A stretch of DNA of 64,000 bases, from positions 4,402,001 to 4,466,000 of the forward strand of contig NZ_CP047650.1 of the NCBI RefSeq assembly GCF_009906855.1. The letters run 5' to 3'. The notes under the pieces are model-generated. The model saw only the letters and a program-made list of their open reading frames with translations. It did not search any database and had not been told where the DNA came from. The DNA comes from Xylophilus rhododendri. GTDB lineage: Bacteria > Pseudomonadota > Gammaproteobacteria > Burkholderiales > Burkholderiaceae_C. The translations under genes and the position numbers were made by a program. Of the stretch, positions 29,820 to 40,452 are shown piece after piece; positions within the stretch are counted from its first letter, which is position 1, and each line of letters starts with the position of its first letter.

Positions 29820-32318
29820 ATGACAACCAATCGATCCATGCCCCAGCTTCTGCGCCGCCTTCTCGCGGCAGGTTTGTGCCTGTCCATTGCCGTGGGGCCT
29901 GCACACGCCCAGTTCTACCTGGGTACCTTCGGCAATACCGGGCCGACGAGTGGCGCCACGAGCGGCACGTCGTCCGGTACCGGCGCGGCGTCGTCGGTCG
30001 GCGCAGGAGCAGGAGCCGGAGCAGGCACGGGTGCCGGTTCGGCGGCAAATGCCGCCGGTGCCGATGCACCTGGCCAGGGTGGCAGCCGGCTCGATTCCAG
30101 TGCCCGCTCCCTGAGCAGGGGCGCCCGCAGCAGCGCAGCCGACAGCGGCGACCAGCAGACGCAGCCGCTCGACGACTCGATCAATACCCGTGGCGATTCG
30201 CGCCGGGCCCGCACGCCAGCCAAACCCAGCCAGTTCCAGCAGTTCGTGGAACAGGCCACCGGCCGGCTGCTGCCGATCTACGGCAGCGAGCTTTTCGACA
30301 CGCCCAAGGTCGCCTACGTGCCGGACGGCAATTCGGCCGCGCCTTCGAGTTATGTGCTCGGCCCGGGCGACGAAGTGCGGCTGCAGGTCTGGGGCGGCGT
30401 CGATTTCGACGGCACCCTCACCATCGACCGCAACGGCCAGGTCGCCATTCCGCGCGCCGGCGTGGTCACGCTGGCGGGTGTGCGTGAAAAGGACGTGGAG
30501 AGTGCCCTGCGCGCCCAGCTCGGCAAGACCTTCACCAATTTCGACCTGAACGCCAACCTCGGCCGGCTGCGCAGCGTGCAGGTCTACGTGGTGGGCCAGG
30601 CGCAGCGGCCCGGCACCTTCACCCTGTCGAGCCTGAGCACCCTGGTCAACGCGGTGTTCGCCAGCGGCGGCCCCAACGCCAACGGCAGCATGCGCAACAT
30701 CGAGCTGCGCCGCGGCGGCAGCAAGGTCACCACGCTGGACCTCTACAACTTCATCGGCTCCGGCGACAAGAGCGGCGATGTGGCCCTGCAGGCCGGCGAC
30801 GTCATCGTGATACCGCCGGTGGGGCCGCGCGTGGCGATCACCGGGGCGCTCGACCAGGCGGCGATCTACGAGCTCAAAGGTTCGCAGACTTCGCTTAGCA
30901 GCATCCTGGCACTGAGCGGCGGCGTGCCCACGCTGGCAGCCACCTCCAAGGCGCTGGTCGAACGTGTCGTGCCCGGCCAGAACCCGCCGCGTCAGGTGCA
31001 GGACGTGAAGCTGGATGCGCAGGGCCTGGGCCTGCCGCTTCAGGACGGCGACATCGTGACCCTGCTCAACATCAGCCCCGCGTTCGCCAACGCGGTCACG
31101 CTGCAGGGCAATGTGGCGGCGCCGCTGCGCTACCGCTGGTTCCCGGGGATGAAGCTGCGCGACCTGATTCCAGAGAAGGATGCGCTGATCACGCCCAACT
31201 ATTACCAGCGCAAGAACTTGCTGGTGCAGACGCTGGATGGCGATCGCGGCATCCAGGCGATCGATGCGACCGGCACGGCAGGTGCGGATGTCGATTCGGC
31301 ACGCAAGGCTGGCGCCACTCTTAGCGACCGCGTGCGCAGCATGGTCGATCAAATCAACTGGGACTACGCCGTCATCGAGCGCCTGGACCGTGATCAACTG
31401 AAGACGACCCTGATTCCCTTCAGCCCCGGCAAGCTGCTGCTGAGCGGGGACGAAAGCCAGAACCTGGAACTGCAGCCGGGCGATGTGGTCACCGTGTTGA
31501 GCCAGAAGGACCTGAAGCTGCCGGTGCTGCGCCAGACGCGCCTTGTGCGGCTCGAAGGTGAAGTGGCCGCTGCGGGTCTGTACGAGGTCAAGCCTGGCGA
31601 AACGCTGCGCCAACTGATCGAGCGTGTCGGCGGGCTCACGCCGCAGGCTTATGTTTTCGGCACTGCCATTGACCGCGAGTCGGTGCGCAAGAAGCAGCAA
31701 GAGAACCTGGACCAGTTGATCCGCCGGCTGGAGTCGCAGCAGCAAAGCCAGATTTCCTTCCTGATCGCCAACCGCACGAACGTCGATGCGGTCGTGCTGC
31801 AGCAGCAACAGCTGCTGGCGCGTTCGCAGATCCAGAGCCTGCGCACCTTGCGCAGCGACGGACGCATCGCGCTTGAACTCGATCCCAAGCAGCAAACTGT
31901 CGTGGCGCTGCCGGACCTGCCGCTGGAAGACGGTGACCATATCCTGGTGCCGTCCACACCTGGTTTCGTGAGCGTGACCGGTGCCGTCAACAACGAGAAC
32001 GTATTCATCTATCGGACCGGCAAGACCGTGGCCGATGTGGCGCAGGCCGCCGGCCTGCGCGAAGAGGCGGATCAGGACCAGATGTTCGTACTGCGTGCCG
32101 ATGGCAGCATCGTGACTCGCGGCGATGCCGGCGGCGGTTTCTTCGGCGGCGGCTTCGACAAACTGGCGTTGATGCCGGGCGACACGCTCGTGGTTCCGGA
32201 GAAGCTCGATCGTGAGACCACCCGTAATTTCGTGGTCCGTCAGCTGAAGGACTTCACCCAAATCCTGTCCCAGTTCGGACTGGGCATCGCGGCCATCAAG
32301 GTCATCCAGGGTCTCTAA
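29820..32318 (+). CDS. SLBB-domain polysaccharide export outer-membrane protein (Wza-like)
   Basis: 832 aa. Sec signal peptide to about residue 30 (LLRRLLAAGLCLSIAVGPAHA), then a Gly/Ala/Ser low-complexity linker of about 40 residues. A Poly_export domain follows (YVLGPGDEVRLQVWGGVDFD), then several SLBB repeats (VYVVGQAQRPGTFTLSSLST and later copies). No lipobox Cys is seen, unlike E. coli Wza, and the protein is about twice Wza length. It is expected to form the outer-membrane conduit for the polymer, working with the co-polymerase encoded two bases downstream. Confidence 0.88.
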   Translation: MTTNRSMPQLLRRLLAAGLCLSIAVGPAHAQFYLGTFGNTGPTSGATSGTSSGTGAASSVGAGAGAGAGTGAGSAANAAGADAPGQGGSRLDSSARSLSRGARSSAADSGDQQTQPLDDSINTRGDSRRARTPAKPSQFQQFVEQATGRLLPIYGSELFDTPKVAYVPDGNSAAPSSYVLGPGDEVRLQVWGGVDFDGTLTIDRNGQVAIPRAGVVTLAGVREKDVESALRAQLGKTFTNFDLNANLGRLRSVQVYVVGQAQRPGTFTLSSLSTLVNAVFASGGPNANGSMRNIELRRGGSKVTTLDLYNFIGSGDKSGDVALQAGDVIVIPPVGPRVAITGALDQAAIYELKGSQTSLSSILALSGGVPTLAATSKALVERVVPGQNPPRQVQDVKLDAQGLGLPLQDGDIVTLLNISPAFANAVTLQGNVAAPLRYRWFPGMKLRDLIPEKDALITPNYYQRKNLLVQTLDGDRGIQAIDATGTAGADVDSARKAGATLSDRVRSMVDQINWDYAVIERLDRDQLKTTLIPFSPGKLLLSGDESQNLELQPGDVVTVLSQKDLKLPVLRQTRLVRLEGEVAAAGLYEVKPGETLRQLIERVGGLTPQAYVFGTAIDRESVRKKQQENLDQLIRRLESQQQSQISFLIANRTNVDAVVLQQQQLLARSQIQSLRTLRSDGRIALELDPKQQTVVALPDLPLEDGDHILVPSTPGFVSVTGAVNNENVFIYRTGKTVADVAQAAGLREEADQDQMFVLRADGSIVTRGDAGGGFFGGGFDKLALMPGDTLVVPEKLDRETTRNFVVRQLKDFTQILSQFGLGIAAIKVIQGL

Positions 32319-32319
32319 G

Positions 32320-33522
32320 GTGGCGAACGAATTTCAGAACAGGGTGGCGCTGGACGATACGCTGGCGCAAGACGAGCCCGGTCGTGACTTGATCGACCTG
32401 CTGCAGGTTGTGGCGGACAACCTGCGTTTGCTGGTGCTCGCACCGGTGGGTGTGGCGGTGCTGGCTTTTGCGGTGACGTTCGCGATTGCTCCGACCTACA
32501 CCGCCATCGCCACTTTTTTGCCGCCTCAGCAGCAGCAGAGCATGGCGTCCAGCGTGCTGCAGTCGCTTGGTTCGCTCGGCGGCCTTGCAGGTGCCGCCAC
32601 GGGTTTGAAAAACCCGACGGACCAGTTCGTGTCATTCCTCAAGAGCAATGCGGTCGAGGATGAACTGGTTCAGCGCTTTGGGCTGATGGATCGGTACGAG
32701 GCCAAGTTCAAGGGCGATGCGCGCAAGCAGTTGGAGAAAAACACGCGCATCGCAGCCGGTAAGGACAACATCGTGACGGTGGAGTTCGACGATCACGATC
32801 CGGCCTTCGCCGCCCAGGTAGCGAATGCCTACCCCGAGGAATTGACCCGCCTGCTCGGACGCCTGGCCATCACCGAGGCGCAGCAGCGCCGCGTTTTCTT
32901 CGGAAAGCAGCTTGCGGAGACCAAGGACAGGCTCGTCGCGGCCGAACAGGCGCTTGCAGCAACCGGAGTCAGCGTCGCCACCCTCAACGCCAATCCCGCC
33001 ACGGCGCTCGAAGGGCCGGCGCGGCTGCGCGCGCAGGTGACCGCACAGGAAGTCAAGCTTGCGTCCATGCGCAGTTTCCTGACCGAGGCCGCGCCCGAGT
33101 TCCGGCAGGCGCAGGCCGAGCTGGCCGCACTGCGCAAGGAGCTGGCTCGCGCTGAAACGGCGCAGCCCGCCAGCAGTACGAACGGGGTCGCCGGCGGTAA
33201 TGACTACATCGCCAAGTACCGCGACTTCAAATACCAGGAGACACTGTTGGAGTTGTTTTCCCGCCAGTACGAACTGGCCCGGGTGGACGAAAGCCGGGAG
33301 GGCGCCGTGGTCCAGTCCCTGGATGCGGCACAGCCGCCCGAGCACAAATCTAAGCCCCGCAGGGCCATTGTGGCGGCCGTAGCGGGTGCTGGCAGCTTTC
33401 TGCTCCTCCTGATCTTCATCTTTGCGCGCCGGAGCTGGCTCGATGCAAGGGCGGATGGTCAATCGGCCGAGCGCATTGAACGGTTGAGTGCGTCCTGGCG
33501 GCGCGCCTTGGGTCGAGGATAG
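32320..33522 (+). CDS. Wzz-type chain-length determinant / polysaccharide co-polymerase
   Basis: 400 aa starting at GTG 32320, directly after the exporter stop. Two membrane helices, near 36-58 (LVLAPVGVAVLAFAVTFAIA) and 349-369 (IVAAVAGAGSFLLLLIFIFA), flank a large periplasmic coiled-coil domain. This is the layout of PCP (Wzz/GNVR) proteins. There is no C-terminal tyrosine-kinase domain and no kinase gene next door, so it belongs with kinase-less co-polymerases. It should set chain length for the polymerase encoded at 45.8 kb. Confidence 0.88.
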   Translation: MANEFQNRVALDDTLAQDEPGRDLIDLLQVVADNLRLLVLAPVGVAVLAFAVTFAIAPTYTAIATFLPPQQQQSMASSVLQSLGSLGGLAGAATGLKNPTDQFVSFLKSNAVEDELVQRFGLMDRYEAKFKGDARKQLEKNTRIAAGKDNIVTVEFDDHDPAFAAQVANAYPEELTRLLGRLAITEAQQRRVFFGKQLAETKDRLVAAEQALAATGVSVATLNANPATALEGPARLRAQVTAQEVKLASMRSFLTEAAPEFRQAQAELAALRKELARAETAQPASSTNGVAGGNDYIAKYRDFKYQETLLELFSRQYELARVDESREGAVVQSLDAAQPPEHKSKPRRAIVAAVAGAGSFLLLLIFIFARRSWLDARADGQSAERIERLSASWRRALGRG

Positions 33523-33526
33523 GCCG

Positions 33527-34216
33527 ATGCGGCGATCCGAAGAAGAGACGCAGCACCAGATGATCGCTGCCAAGGATGCGTGGGGCGAGCAGGAAGGTTG
33601 GGGAAAACGGGCCGCCAAGCGTGGCGTCGATATCGTGGGCGCCCTGCTGTTTTTCACTTTGTTCAGCGGCATCTTTATCCTGATCTGGTGGACTGTGCTC
33701 GCAACCACCGGCGGGCCGGCGACCTACAAGCACCGCCGGGTCGGCCGCGATGGCCGTGAATTCGATTGCCTGAAATTCCGCTCGATGGTGACCAACTCGG
33801 CCGAAGTGTTGCGCGATCTGCTGGAAAACGATCCGCAGGCGCGCGAGGAATGGACCACCACCTTCAAGCTGCGCCGCGATCCGCGCATCACACGCTTCGG
33901 CGCGTTCATCCGCAAAACCAGTCTCGACGAACTGCCGCAGTTCTGGAACGTCCTGCGCGGCGACATGAGCATCGTCGGACCACGTCCGGTGGTGCAACTG
34001 GAACTGGACACCTATTACGGGCCGTATGCGCAGGCCTACTGCAAGATGCGTCCGGGCATCACGGGCCCCTGGCAAGTGAATGGCCGCTCCAACACCACCT
34101 ATGCGGAGCGTGTCGCCATGGACGCCTCGTACGTGCGCAACTGGACCCTTCTGGGTGACCTGAGCCTGATCGCCAGAACCGTCGGTGCTGTCTTTTCGGG
34201 GCGCGGCTCCTACTGA
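33527..34216 (+). CDS. initiating sugar-phosphate transferase (WbaP/PHPT family)
   Basis: Transfers a sugar 1-phosphate to undecaprenyl phosphate, the first step of repeat-unit assembly. It is the short catalytic type (229 aa): a charged N terminus, one re-entrant hydrophobic segment (GALLFFTLFSGIFILIWW), then the conserved cytoplasmic domain with CLKFRSM, a TSLDELPQFWNVLRGDMSIV core and GPRPV. The long N-terminal membrane part of WbaP is absent. The sugar (glucose, galactose or other) cannot be read from the sequence. It begins five bases after the co-polymerase gene. Confidence 0.9.
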   Translation: MRRSEEETQHQMIAAKDAWGEQEGWGKRAAKRGVDIVGALLFFTLFSGIFILIWWTVLATTGGPATYKHRRVGRDGREFDCLKFRSMVTNSAEVLRDLLENDPQAREEWTTTFKLRRDPRITRFGAFIRKTSLDELPQFWNVLRGDMSIVGPRPVVQLELDTYYGPYAQAYCKMRPGITGPWQVNGRSNTTYAERVAMDASYVRNWTLLGDLSLIARTVGAVFSGRGSY

Positions 34217-34252
34217 TGCCATGTACCTGATCCTTACCCGGAGGAGCGGCGG

Positions 34253-35248
34253 ATGACGCAGGTGGTCCTCGCAAACGACAAACGCTTCGAGGCCACGGCC
34301 CCGACCACGATCCTGGACGCTGCGCGCGCGGCCGGCATCGTCTTGGAGCACAGCTGCCGCACCGGCCGCTGCGGTACCTGCAAGGCGCGTGTCGTGCGGG
34401 GCCGCACCGAGTCCGTCGGCGACGACAGCGGCCTGAGCGATGCCGACCGCCAGACCGGCCACATCCTCACCTGCACCAGCGCCGCGATCGACGAGGTCCA
34501 CCTGGACATCGATGACGTCAGCCTGTTGGCGGACTTCCCCAGCCGGACCACGCCCTGTCGCATCGATGCGCTCGACCGGCCGGCCGTAGACGTCCTGCGC
34601 GTCCTGCTGCGCTTTCCGCCGAAGGCCGCACCGCGTTACCTGCCCGGCCAGTATGTGGACGTCATCGGCCCTGGCGGCGTGCGCCGCAGCTACTCGGTGG
34701 CGAATGCCCCATCGGCCGATGGCCGCCTGGAACTGCATATCCGCGCGGTCCCCGGCGGCGCGCTCAGCGCCTATTGGTTCGGTGCAGCCAAAGCCGGAGA
34801 CCTTCTGCGCCTGGAAGGCCCCAAGGGAAGTTTCTTCCTGCGCGACGTGGCCGGCCTGGACCTGGTCTTCCTGGCCACCGGCACCGGCATCGCACCGGTC
34901 AAGGCCATGCTGGAAGGCATGGCGGACCGCGTCACGCCGGGCCTGCCGCGCTCGGTCACCGTGTTGTGGGGCGGCCGGCATGCCGTCGATCTCTATTGGC
35001 AGGTGGCCGCCGGGGGTGTCGAATCCCTGGAATATGTGCCCGTGCTTTCGAGGGCGGGCGATGACTGGCAGGGCGCGCGCGGTCACGTCCAGCAGGCCCT
35101 GCTCGACCGGCAGCCCGACTGGTCCCGGACCATGGTGTATGCCTGCGGCTCGGCCGCCATGATCGCCAGCGCGTCGGAGCAACTGGTCGCAGCGGGTCTG
35201 CCGCCCCGGCGTTTCTTATCGGACGCCTTCGTCAGTTCATCCATTTAA
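34253..35248 (+). CDS. ascD: CDP-6-deoxy-delta-3,4-glucoseen reductase (E3)
   Basis: 331-aa electron-transfer flavoprotein that supplies electrons from NADH to the RfbH-type dehydrase during C3 deoxygenation. The N-terminal plant-type [2Fe-2S] domain has C35, C40, C43 and C74 ([11 protein letters not shown]). Then come an FAD domain ([10 protein letters not shown]) and an NAD-binding domain ([15 protein letters not shown]) ending in [12 protein letters not shown]. This is the AscD/DdhD architecture, and the flanking rfbF, rfbG and rfbH genes confirm the role. It opens the CDP-dideoxyhexose cluster. Confidence 0.92.
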   Translation: MTQVVLANDKRFEATAPTTILDAARAAGIVLEHSCRTGRCGTCKARVVRGRTESVGDDSGLSDADRQTGHILTCTSAAIDEVHLDIDDVSLLADFPSRTTPCRIDALDRPAVDVLRVLLRFPPKAAPRYLPGQYVDVIGPGGVRRSYSVANAPSADGRLELHIRAVPGGALSAYWFGAAKAGDLLRLEGPKGSFFLRDVAGLDLVFLATGTGIAPVKAMLEGMADRVTPGLPRSVTVLWGGRHAVDLYWQVAAGGVESLEYVPVLSRAGDDWQGARGHVQQALLDRQPDWSRTMVYACGSAAMIASASEQLVAAGLPPRRFLSDAFVSSSI

Positions 35249-35268
35249 TTTCTAGCAAGCAGGAAAAA

Positions 35269-36042
35269 ATGAAGGCAGTGATTCTGGCCGGCGGCCTCGG
35301 TACTCGCTTGAGCGAGGAGACCGCCACCCGGCCCAAACCCATGGTCGAGGTCGGCGGCAAGCCCATCCTCTGGCACATCCTCAAGACCTACGCGCACCAT
35401 GGTGTGAACGACTTCGTCATCTGCTGCGGCTACAAGGGCTATGTCATCAAGGAGTACTTCGCCAACTACTTCCTGCACATGTCCGACGTCACCTTCGACA
35501 TGAGCCACAACAGGATGGAAGTCCACCACAAACGCGCCGAGCCCTGGTGTGTCACCCTGGTGGATACCGGCGACGACTCGATGACAGGCGGGCGCCTCAA
35601 GCGCGTCGCCGACTACGTCAAGGACGAGGAAGCCTTCTGCTTCACCTACGGCGACGGCGTGGCCGACGTCGACATCGGCAAGACGATCGCTTTCCACAAG
35701 CAGCACGGCAAGGCGGCCACCCTGACCGCCACGTACCCGCCCGGCCGCTTCGGTGCTTTGGACATGGAAAATGGCAAGGTGCGCAGCTTCCGGGAAAAAC
35801 CCAAGGGCGACGGGGCCATGATCAACGGCGGCTACTTCGTTCTTTCCCCCAAGGTGCTGGGCTATCTCGCCGACGATTCCACCACCTGGGAGCAAGAGCC
35901 CCTGAACCGCCTGGCCGAGGCCGGCGAACTGATGGCCTACGAGCACCACGGCTTCTGGCAGCCGATGGACACGTTGCGCGACAAGCACCTGCTCGAAGAC
36001 CTCTGGGCTTCCGGCAAGGCGCCCTGGAAAGTCTGGAGCTGA
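35269..36042 (+). CDS. rfbF: glucose-1-phosphate cytidylyltransferase
   Basis: Forms CDP-glucose from CTP and glucose 1-phosphate, committing carbon to CDP-3,6-dideoxyhexoses. The nucleotidyltransferase signature [20 protein letters not shown] opens the protein, followed by [36 protein letters not shown] terminus is typical. 257 aa equals the Salmonella RfbF length. It is followed after one base by rfbG. Confidence 0.96.
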   Translation: MKAVILAGGLGTRLSEETATRPKPMVEVGGKPILWHILKTYAHHGVNDFVICCGYKGYVIKEYFANYFLHMSDVTFDMSHNRMEVHHKRAEPWCVTLVDTGDDSMTGGRLKRVADYVKDEEAFCFTYGDGVADVDIGKTIAFHKQHGKAATLTATYPPGRFGALDMENGKVRSFREKPKGDGAMINGGYFVLSPKVLGYLADDSTTWEQEPLNRLAEAGELMAYEHHGFWQPMDTLRDKHLLEDLWASGKAPWKVWS

Positions 36043-36043
36043 C

Positions 36044-37129
36044 GTGGCGGGCCTGGTCGATCCCGATTTCTGGCGCGGCAAGCGTGTCTTCCTGACCGGT
36101 CACACCGGCTTCAAGGGAAGCTGGCTGTCGCTGTGGCTGCAGTCCATGGGCGCGGTCGTGCACGGCTTCTCGCTGGCACCGCCTACCCGACCTGCCCTGT
36201 TCGACGAGGCCCGTGTCGCAGTCGGCATGGAGTCGACCATCTCCGACATCCGCGACCTAGCCGCTGTACGCGCCTGCATGCACGCTTTCCAGCCGGAGAT
36301 CGTGCTGCATATGGCCGCGCAGCCGCTGGTGCGCCTGTCGTATGCAGAGCCGGTCGAAACCTATGCCACCAACGTCATGGGCACGGTACATGTGCTAGAA
36401 GCTGCCCGGTCGGCCGGCACGGTCAGGGCCATCGTCAGCGTGACAACCGATAAATGCTACGAGAACCAGGAGTGGGTTTGGGGCTATCGGGAAGACGAGC
36501 CCATGGGCGGGCACGATCCCTACAGCAACAGCAAGGGCTGCGCCGAACTCGTGACCAGCGCCTACCGGCGTTCCTTCATGCAGAAGGAGGGTATCGCCCT
36601 GGCCTCCGCCCGCGCGGGCAACGTCATCGGCGGTGGCGACTGGGCGCTGGACCGCCTGGTCCCCGACATCCTGCGTGCCTTCCAGGAAGACCGCCCTGTG
36701 GTCATCCGCAACCCCAATTCCACCCGGCCCTGGCAGCATGTTCTGGAGCCGTTGTCGGGCTACCTGGTGCTGGCCCAGCGCCTGTTCGGCGACGGCCAGG
36801 CTGTGGCGGAGGGCTGGAACTTCGGCCCGCGCGACGAGGATGCCCGCCCTGTGCAGTGGATCGTGGAGCAGATGGCCCGACAGTGGGGTGAAAATGCCCG
36901 CTGGCAACTCGACGGCGCCGACCATCCGCACGAGGCCGGCTACCTCAAGCTGGATATTTCCAAGGCACGCCACCGCCTCGGCTGGCAGCCGCGCTGGACC
37001 TTGGGCCAAGCACTGGAGCACATCCTTCACTGGCACCAAGCCTGGCTGGGGCAACAAGACATGCGCAGGACCTGCGAAACGCAGATCGCGCAGTACATGA
37101 CATCGATGAAAAAGGAATCTCTCTCGTGA
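36044..37129 (+). CDS. rfbG: CDP-glucose 4,6-dehydratase
   Basis: NAD-dependent extended SDR that converts CDP-glucose to CDP-4-keto-6-deoxyglucose. GTG start one base after the rfbF stop. Rossmann motif [18 protein letters not shown] near the N terminus, a [11 protein letters not shown] active-site strand, and the catalytic YSNSKGCAE (YxxxK). 361 aa is standard. Its stop overlaps the rfbH GTG. Confidence 0.95.
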   Translation: MAGLVDPDFWRGKRVFLTGHTGFKGSWLSLWLQSMGAVVHGFSLAPPTRPALFDEARVAVGMESTISDIRDLAAVRACMHAFQPEIVLHMAAQPLVRLSYAEPVETYATNVMGTVHVLEAARSAGTVRAIVSVTTDKCYENQEWVWGYREDEPMGGHDPYSNSKGCAELVTSAYRRSFMQKEGIALASARAGNVIGGGDWALDRLVPDILRAFQEDRPVVIRNPNSTRPWQHVLEPLSGYLVLAQRLFGDGQAVAEGWNFGPRDEDARPVQWIVEQMARQWGENARWQLDGADHPHEAGYLKLDISKARHRLGWQPRWTLGQALEHILHWHQAWLGQQDMRRTCETQIAQYMTSMKKESLS

Positions 37130-38511
37130 ACGCTCCCGTGATCCCCATCACACCGATCGACGACCAGCCGGCGGCCAGCGCGCCTGCTGCACCCACTCCT
37201 GCGACCGCTGCCATCCGCGCCCAGATCGCTGAACTGGTACAGCAGTACGCCGACATCGCCCACGCGCCCAAGCCCTTCGTGCCGGGCGAATCGGTGGTGC
37301 CGGTATCGGGCAAGGTGATTGGCGCTTCCGAGCTGAAGATGATGGTCGAGGCATCGCTCGACGGCTGGCTCACCACCGGCCGCTTCAATGCGGCCTTCGA
37401 GCAGCGCCTGGCCCAGTACCTGGGCGTGAAGTACCTCATCACCGTCAATTCGGGCTCCTCGGCCAACCTGGTCGCTTTCTCGGCGCTGACCTCGCCTCGC
37501 CTGGGCGAGCGCGCTATCCAAAGGGGCGACGAAGTCATCGGCGTCGCGGCCGGCTTCCCCACCACCGTCAATCCCATCCTTCAGTTCGGCGCGGTGCCCG
37601 TCTTCGTGGACGTGGACCTGGCCACCCACAACATAGATGCCAGCCTGATCGAGCAGGCCATCACGCCCAAGACCAAGGCCATCATGCTGGCCCACAGCCT
37701 GGGCAATCCCTTCAACCTGGACGTCGTCACCGCCCTCTGCAAGAAGTACAACCTGTGGCTGGTGGAAGATTGCTGCGACGCCCTGGGCGCCACCTACAAC
37801 GGCCAGATGGTCGGCACCTTCGGCGACATCGGCACGCTGAGTTTCTATCCCGCCCACCACATCACCATGGGCGAGGGCGGTGCGGTCTTCACCAACAACC
37901 CCGAGCTGAAGCTGATCGCCGAGTCCTTCCGCGACTGGGGTCGCGACTGCTACTGTCCGCCCGGCAAGGACAACACCTGCAACAAGCGCTTCTGCTGGCA
38001 GCTGGGCGAACTGCCCGAGGGCTACGACCACAAGTACACCTACAGCCACCTGGGCTACAACCTGAAGATCAGCGACATGCAGGCCGCCTGCGCGCTGGCG
38101 CAGATGGACCGGGTAGATGAATTCGTGCAGGCGCGTAAGGACAACTTCGCCTATCTCAAGGCCAAGCTGCAGTCCTGCGCCGAGTTCCTCGAACTGCCCG
38201 AAGCCACGCCGGGCAGCGATCCGTCCTGGTTCGGGTTCCTCTGCAAGCTCAAGCCCGAGTCCAGCGTGAAGCGGGTGGATCTGCTGGCCTATCTGGACCA
38301 ACAGAAGATCGGCACCCGATTGCTGTTCGCTGGCAATCTGGTTCGCCAGCCCTACATGATCGGGCGCGAATTCCGGGTCGCAAGCAGCCTGGAGAACACA
38401 GACAAGATCATGAACCAGGCGTTCTGGATCGGCGTGTACCCGGGCTTGACCACCGAGCACCTGGACTTCATCGTGCAGAAGATCGAAGAGTTCTTCGGCA
38501 TCGGCTTCTGA
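37126..38511 (+). CDS. rfbH: CDP-4-keto-6-deoxyglucose 3-dehydrase (E1, iron-sulfur PMP enzyme)
   Basis: 461-aa PMP-dependent dehydrase that removes the C3 hydroxyl with AscD as electron donor. The PLP lysine of aminotransferases is replaced by His in [14 protein letters not shown] (H244/H245), the hallmark of the 3-dehydrases. Cysteines for the [2Fe-2S] cluster are visible in [17 protein letters not shown] (C275, C277, C285, C290) with C216/C217 nearby. GTG start overlapping the rfbG stop. The product is CDP-4-keto-3,6-dideoxyglucose. Confidence 0.95.
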   Translation: MNAPVIPITPIDDQPAASAPAAPTPATAAIRAQIAELVQQYADIAHAPKPFVPGESVVPVSGKVIGASELKMMVEASLDGWLTTGRFNAAFEQRLAQYLGVKYLITVNSGSSANLVAFSALTSPRLGERAIQRGDEVIGVAAGFPTTVNPILQFGAVPVFVDVDLATHNIDASLIEQAITPKTKAIMLAHSLGNPFNLDVVTALCKKYNLWLVEDCCDALGATYNGQMVGTFGDIGTLSFYPAHHITMGEGGAVFTNNPELKLIAESFRDWGRDCYCPPGKDNTCNKRFCWQLGELPEGYDHKYTYSHLGYNLKISDMQAACALAQMDRVDEFVQARKDNFAYLKAKLQSCAEFLELPEATPGSDPSWFGFLCKLKPESSVKRVDLLAYLDQQKIGTRLLFAGNLVRQPYMIGREFRVASSLENTDKIMNQAFWIGVYPGLTTEHLDFIVQKIEEFFGIGF

Positions 38512-38516
38512 ACACC

Positions 38517-39578
38517 ATGCCGCACGCCGCGCTGCGCCCGCCCTTCGAAAGCGACCTGGAGGCCGTCACCGATGCCATCGGCGCGGCCGACTGGGCGCAG
38601 CTGCGCGGCCGGCATGTCTTCCTCACCGGCGGCACGGGCTTTGTCGGCAAGTGGCTGCTGGCGAGCCTGTTGCACGCCGGGCGCAGATTTGCCCTGGATT
38701 GCCGCATCACGGTGCTCAGCCGCAATCCGCAGGCGTTCCGCAGCGAAGCCCCCTTTCTTGCCCAAGCGCCCGGCGTCAGCTTGCTGCAGGGCGATGTCCG
38801 CAGTTTCGCGTGGCCCGATCAGCGATTCGATCTCGTGATCCACGCCGCCACCGATGTGGTCGCCTCGGCCACGCCGCTCGAAACCTTCGACACCTGCGTG
38901 CAGGGAACCCGGCGGGTGCTCGACCTGGCCGTGCAGGCCGGCGCGCAGCGCGTGCTGCTGGTCAGCTCGGGCGCCATGTACGGGCGCCAGCCGGAGGGAC
39001 AGGAAGGCGTTCCGGAATCCTGGCTGGGTGCCCCCGATATCCGCGACGCACGCTCGGCCTACGGCGAAGGCAAACGCGCCACTGAATGGCTGGGCGCCGC
39101 CTATTCAAAACAGCACGGGCTGGATGTGCGGGTGGCACGCTGCTTCGCCTTCCTCGGCCCCTACCTGCCGCTGGACAAGCATTTCGCGCTCGGCAACTTC
39201 CTGCGCGACGCCATGGCCGGCCAGCCCATCGTCATCCAGGGCGACGGCACCGCACTGCGCAGCTACCTCTATGCCGCCGACATGGCCGCATGGCTGTGGG
39301 CGATCCTCCTGCGTGGCGAGCGCGGCGGCACCTATAACGTCGGCGGTGGCGAGGCCGTGTCCATCGCGCAGTTGGCGCGCCGGATCGCGCAGGCCCTTGC
39401 CTCGCCGTCGGCCGTCACGGTCCAGGGCCAGGCAGGCGGCGGCATGGCGCCGGACCGGTACGTGCCCGACACCCGCAAGGCGCTGGGCGCGCTCGCGCTC
39501 GGCGTGCCGCTCGCGCTCGACGAGGCCATCCGCCGCACCGCGGCCTGGCATCGTGCCGCAACGGACCTGCCGGCCTGA
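38517..39578 (+). CDS. NAD-dependent epimerase/reductase for the CDP-dideoxysugar
   Basis: 353-aa extended SDR. Cofactor motif HVFLTGGTGFVGKWLLASLL near residue 35 and catalytic YGEGK (DARSAYGEGKRATE), with the serine in LLVSSGAMYG. Its place after rfbFGH fits a C4 reductase such as the abequose/paratose synthases (RfbJ/RfbS type), or a reductase acting after the transketolase on a branched sugar. Sequence reading does not distinguish these, so no symbol is given. The split transketolase genes follow at once. Confidence 0.85.
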   Translation: MPHAALRPPFESDLEAVTDAIGAADWAQLRGRHVFLTGGTGFVGKWLLASLLHAGRRFALDCRITVLSRNPQAFRSEAPFLAQAPGVSLLQGDVRSFAWPDQRFDLVIHAATDVVASATPLETFDTCVQGTRRVLDLAVQAGAQRVLLVSSGAMYGRQPEGQEGVPESWLGAPDIRDARSAYGEGKRATEWLGAAYSKQHGLDVRVARCFAFLGPYLPLDKHFALGNFLRDAMAGQPIVIQGDGTALRSYLYAADMAAWLWAILLRGERGGTYNVGGGEAVSIAQLARRIAQALASPSAVTVQGQAGGGMAPDRYVPDTRKALGALALGVPLALDEAIRRTAAWHRAATDLPA

Positions 39579-39612
39579 GCCACCGCCCCCTTTATCCCCA
39601 TCGAGTCATCCC

Positions 39613-40452
39613 ATGCAAGACACCCTGCAAGACCCGGCCCGCACCGGCGGTCGCTTCGACCCGGCGCAGCTGCGCAAGACCGTGCTCGACATGGCCTTTG
39701 CCGGCTCCACCGTGCACATCGGCTGCGCCTTCTCGCTGATCGAGATCCTGGCCGTGCTCTACCGCAAGCACCTGCGCTATCCGGGTAACGATCCCCGGGC
39801 CGCCCTGCGCGACTACCTCGTATTGAGCAAGGGCCACGGCGTGATGGCGCAATACGCCTGCATGTACGAAATGGGATGGCTGCAGCGGCAGGACATCGAC
39901 CGTTATTTCGCCGACGGATCGGACCTCAAGGGCCTGTCGGATTCGCGCATTCCCGGCCTGGAGGTGACTTCGGGCTCCCTCGGCCACGGTTTCTCCGTCG
40001 GCGTCGGCCTGGCGCTGGGCGCCAAGCTGCGCAAGACCGACCAGAAGGTCTACGTCATCGTGGGCGACGGCGAAATCAACGAAGGCCCGATCTGGGAGGG
40101 CATGCTCTTCGCCGCCCACCATGGCCTGGACAACCTGGTCGTGATCATCGACGAAAACGGCTTCCAGGCCATGGGCAAGACCGAGGACGTCCTGCGCCTG
40201 GGCAACCTGCAGGCGAAGTTCGACAGCTTCGACTTCGACGCCGTCAACGTCGATGGCCATGACGAAGACGCGCTGGACGCCGCCATCGGCAGCCTGCTGG
40301 CCAACGGCAGCGGCAAGCCCAAGGCCATCGTCGCCAAGACCGTCAAGGGGCGCGGCGTCGGCTTCATGGAACACGACAACATCTGGCACTACACGCGCCT
40401 GAACGACAAAACCTATGCCGACGCCGTCGCGGCGCTGGGAGAAAAACTTTGA
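39613..40452 (+). CDS. transketolase N-terminal subunit (ThDP-binding)
   Basis: 279 aa, corresponding to the PP domain of transketolase. The ThDP/Mg motif is GDGEINEGPIWEGMLFAAHH at 151-170, completed by DENG at about 180. LSKGHG (72-77) and TSGSLGHGFSVGVGLALG are conserved. The partner Pyr and C-terminal domains are encoded by the next gene, overlapping by four bases. Position in a nucleotide-sugar cluster rather than the pentose phosphate pathway suggests ketol transfer to a sugar nucleotide. That role is inferred. Confidence 0.92.
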   Translation: MQDTLQDPARTGGRFDPAQLRKTVLDMAFAGSTVHIGCAFSLIEILAVLYRKHLRYPGNDPRAALRDYLVLSKGHGVMAQYACMYEMGWLQRQDIDRYFADGSDLKGLSDSRIPGLEVTSGSLGHGFSVGVGLALGAKLRKTDQKVYVIVGDGEINEGPIWEGMLFAAHHGLDNLVVIIDENGFQAMGKTEDVLRLGNLQAKFDSFDFDAVNVDGHDEDALDAAIGSLLANGSGKPKAIVAKTVKGRGVGFMEHDNIWHYTRLNDKTYADAVAALGEKL

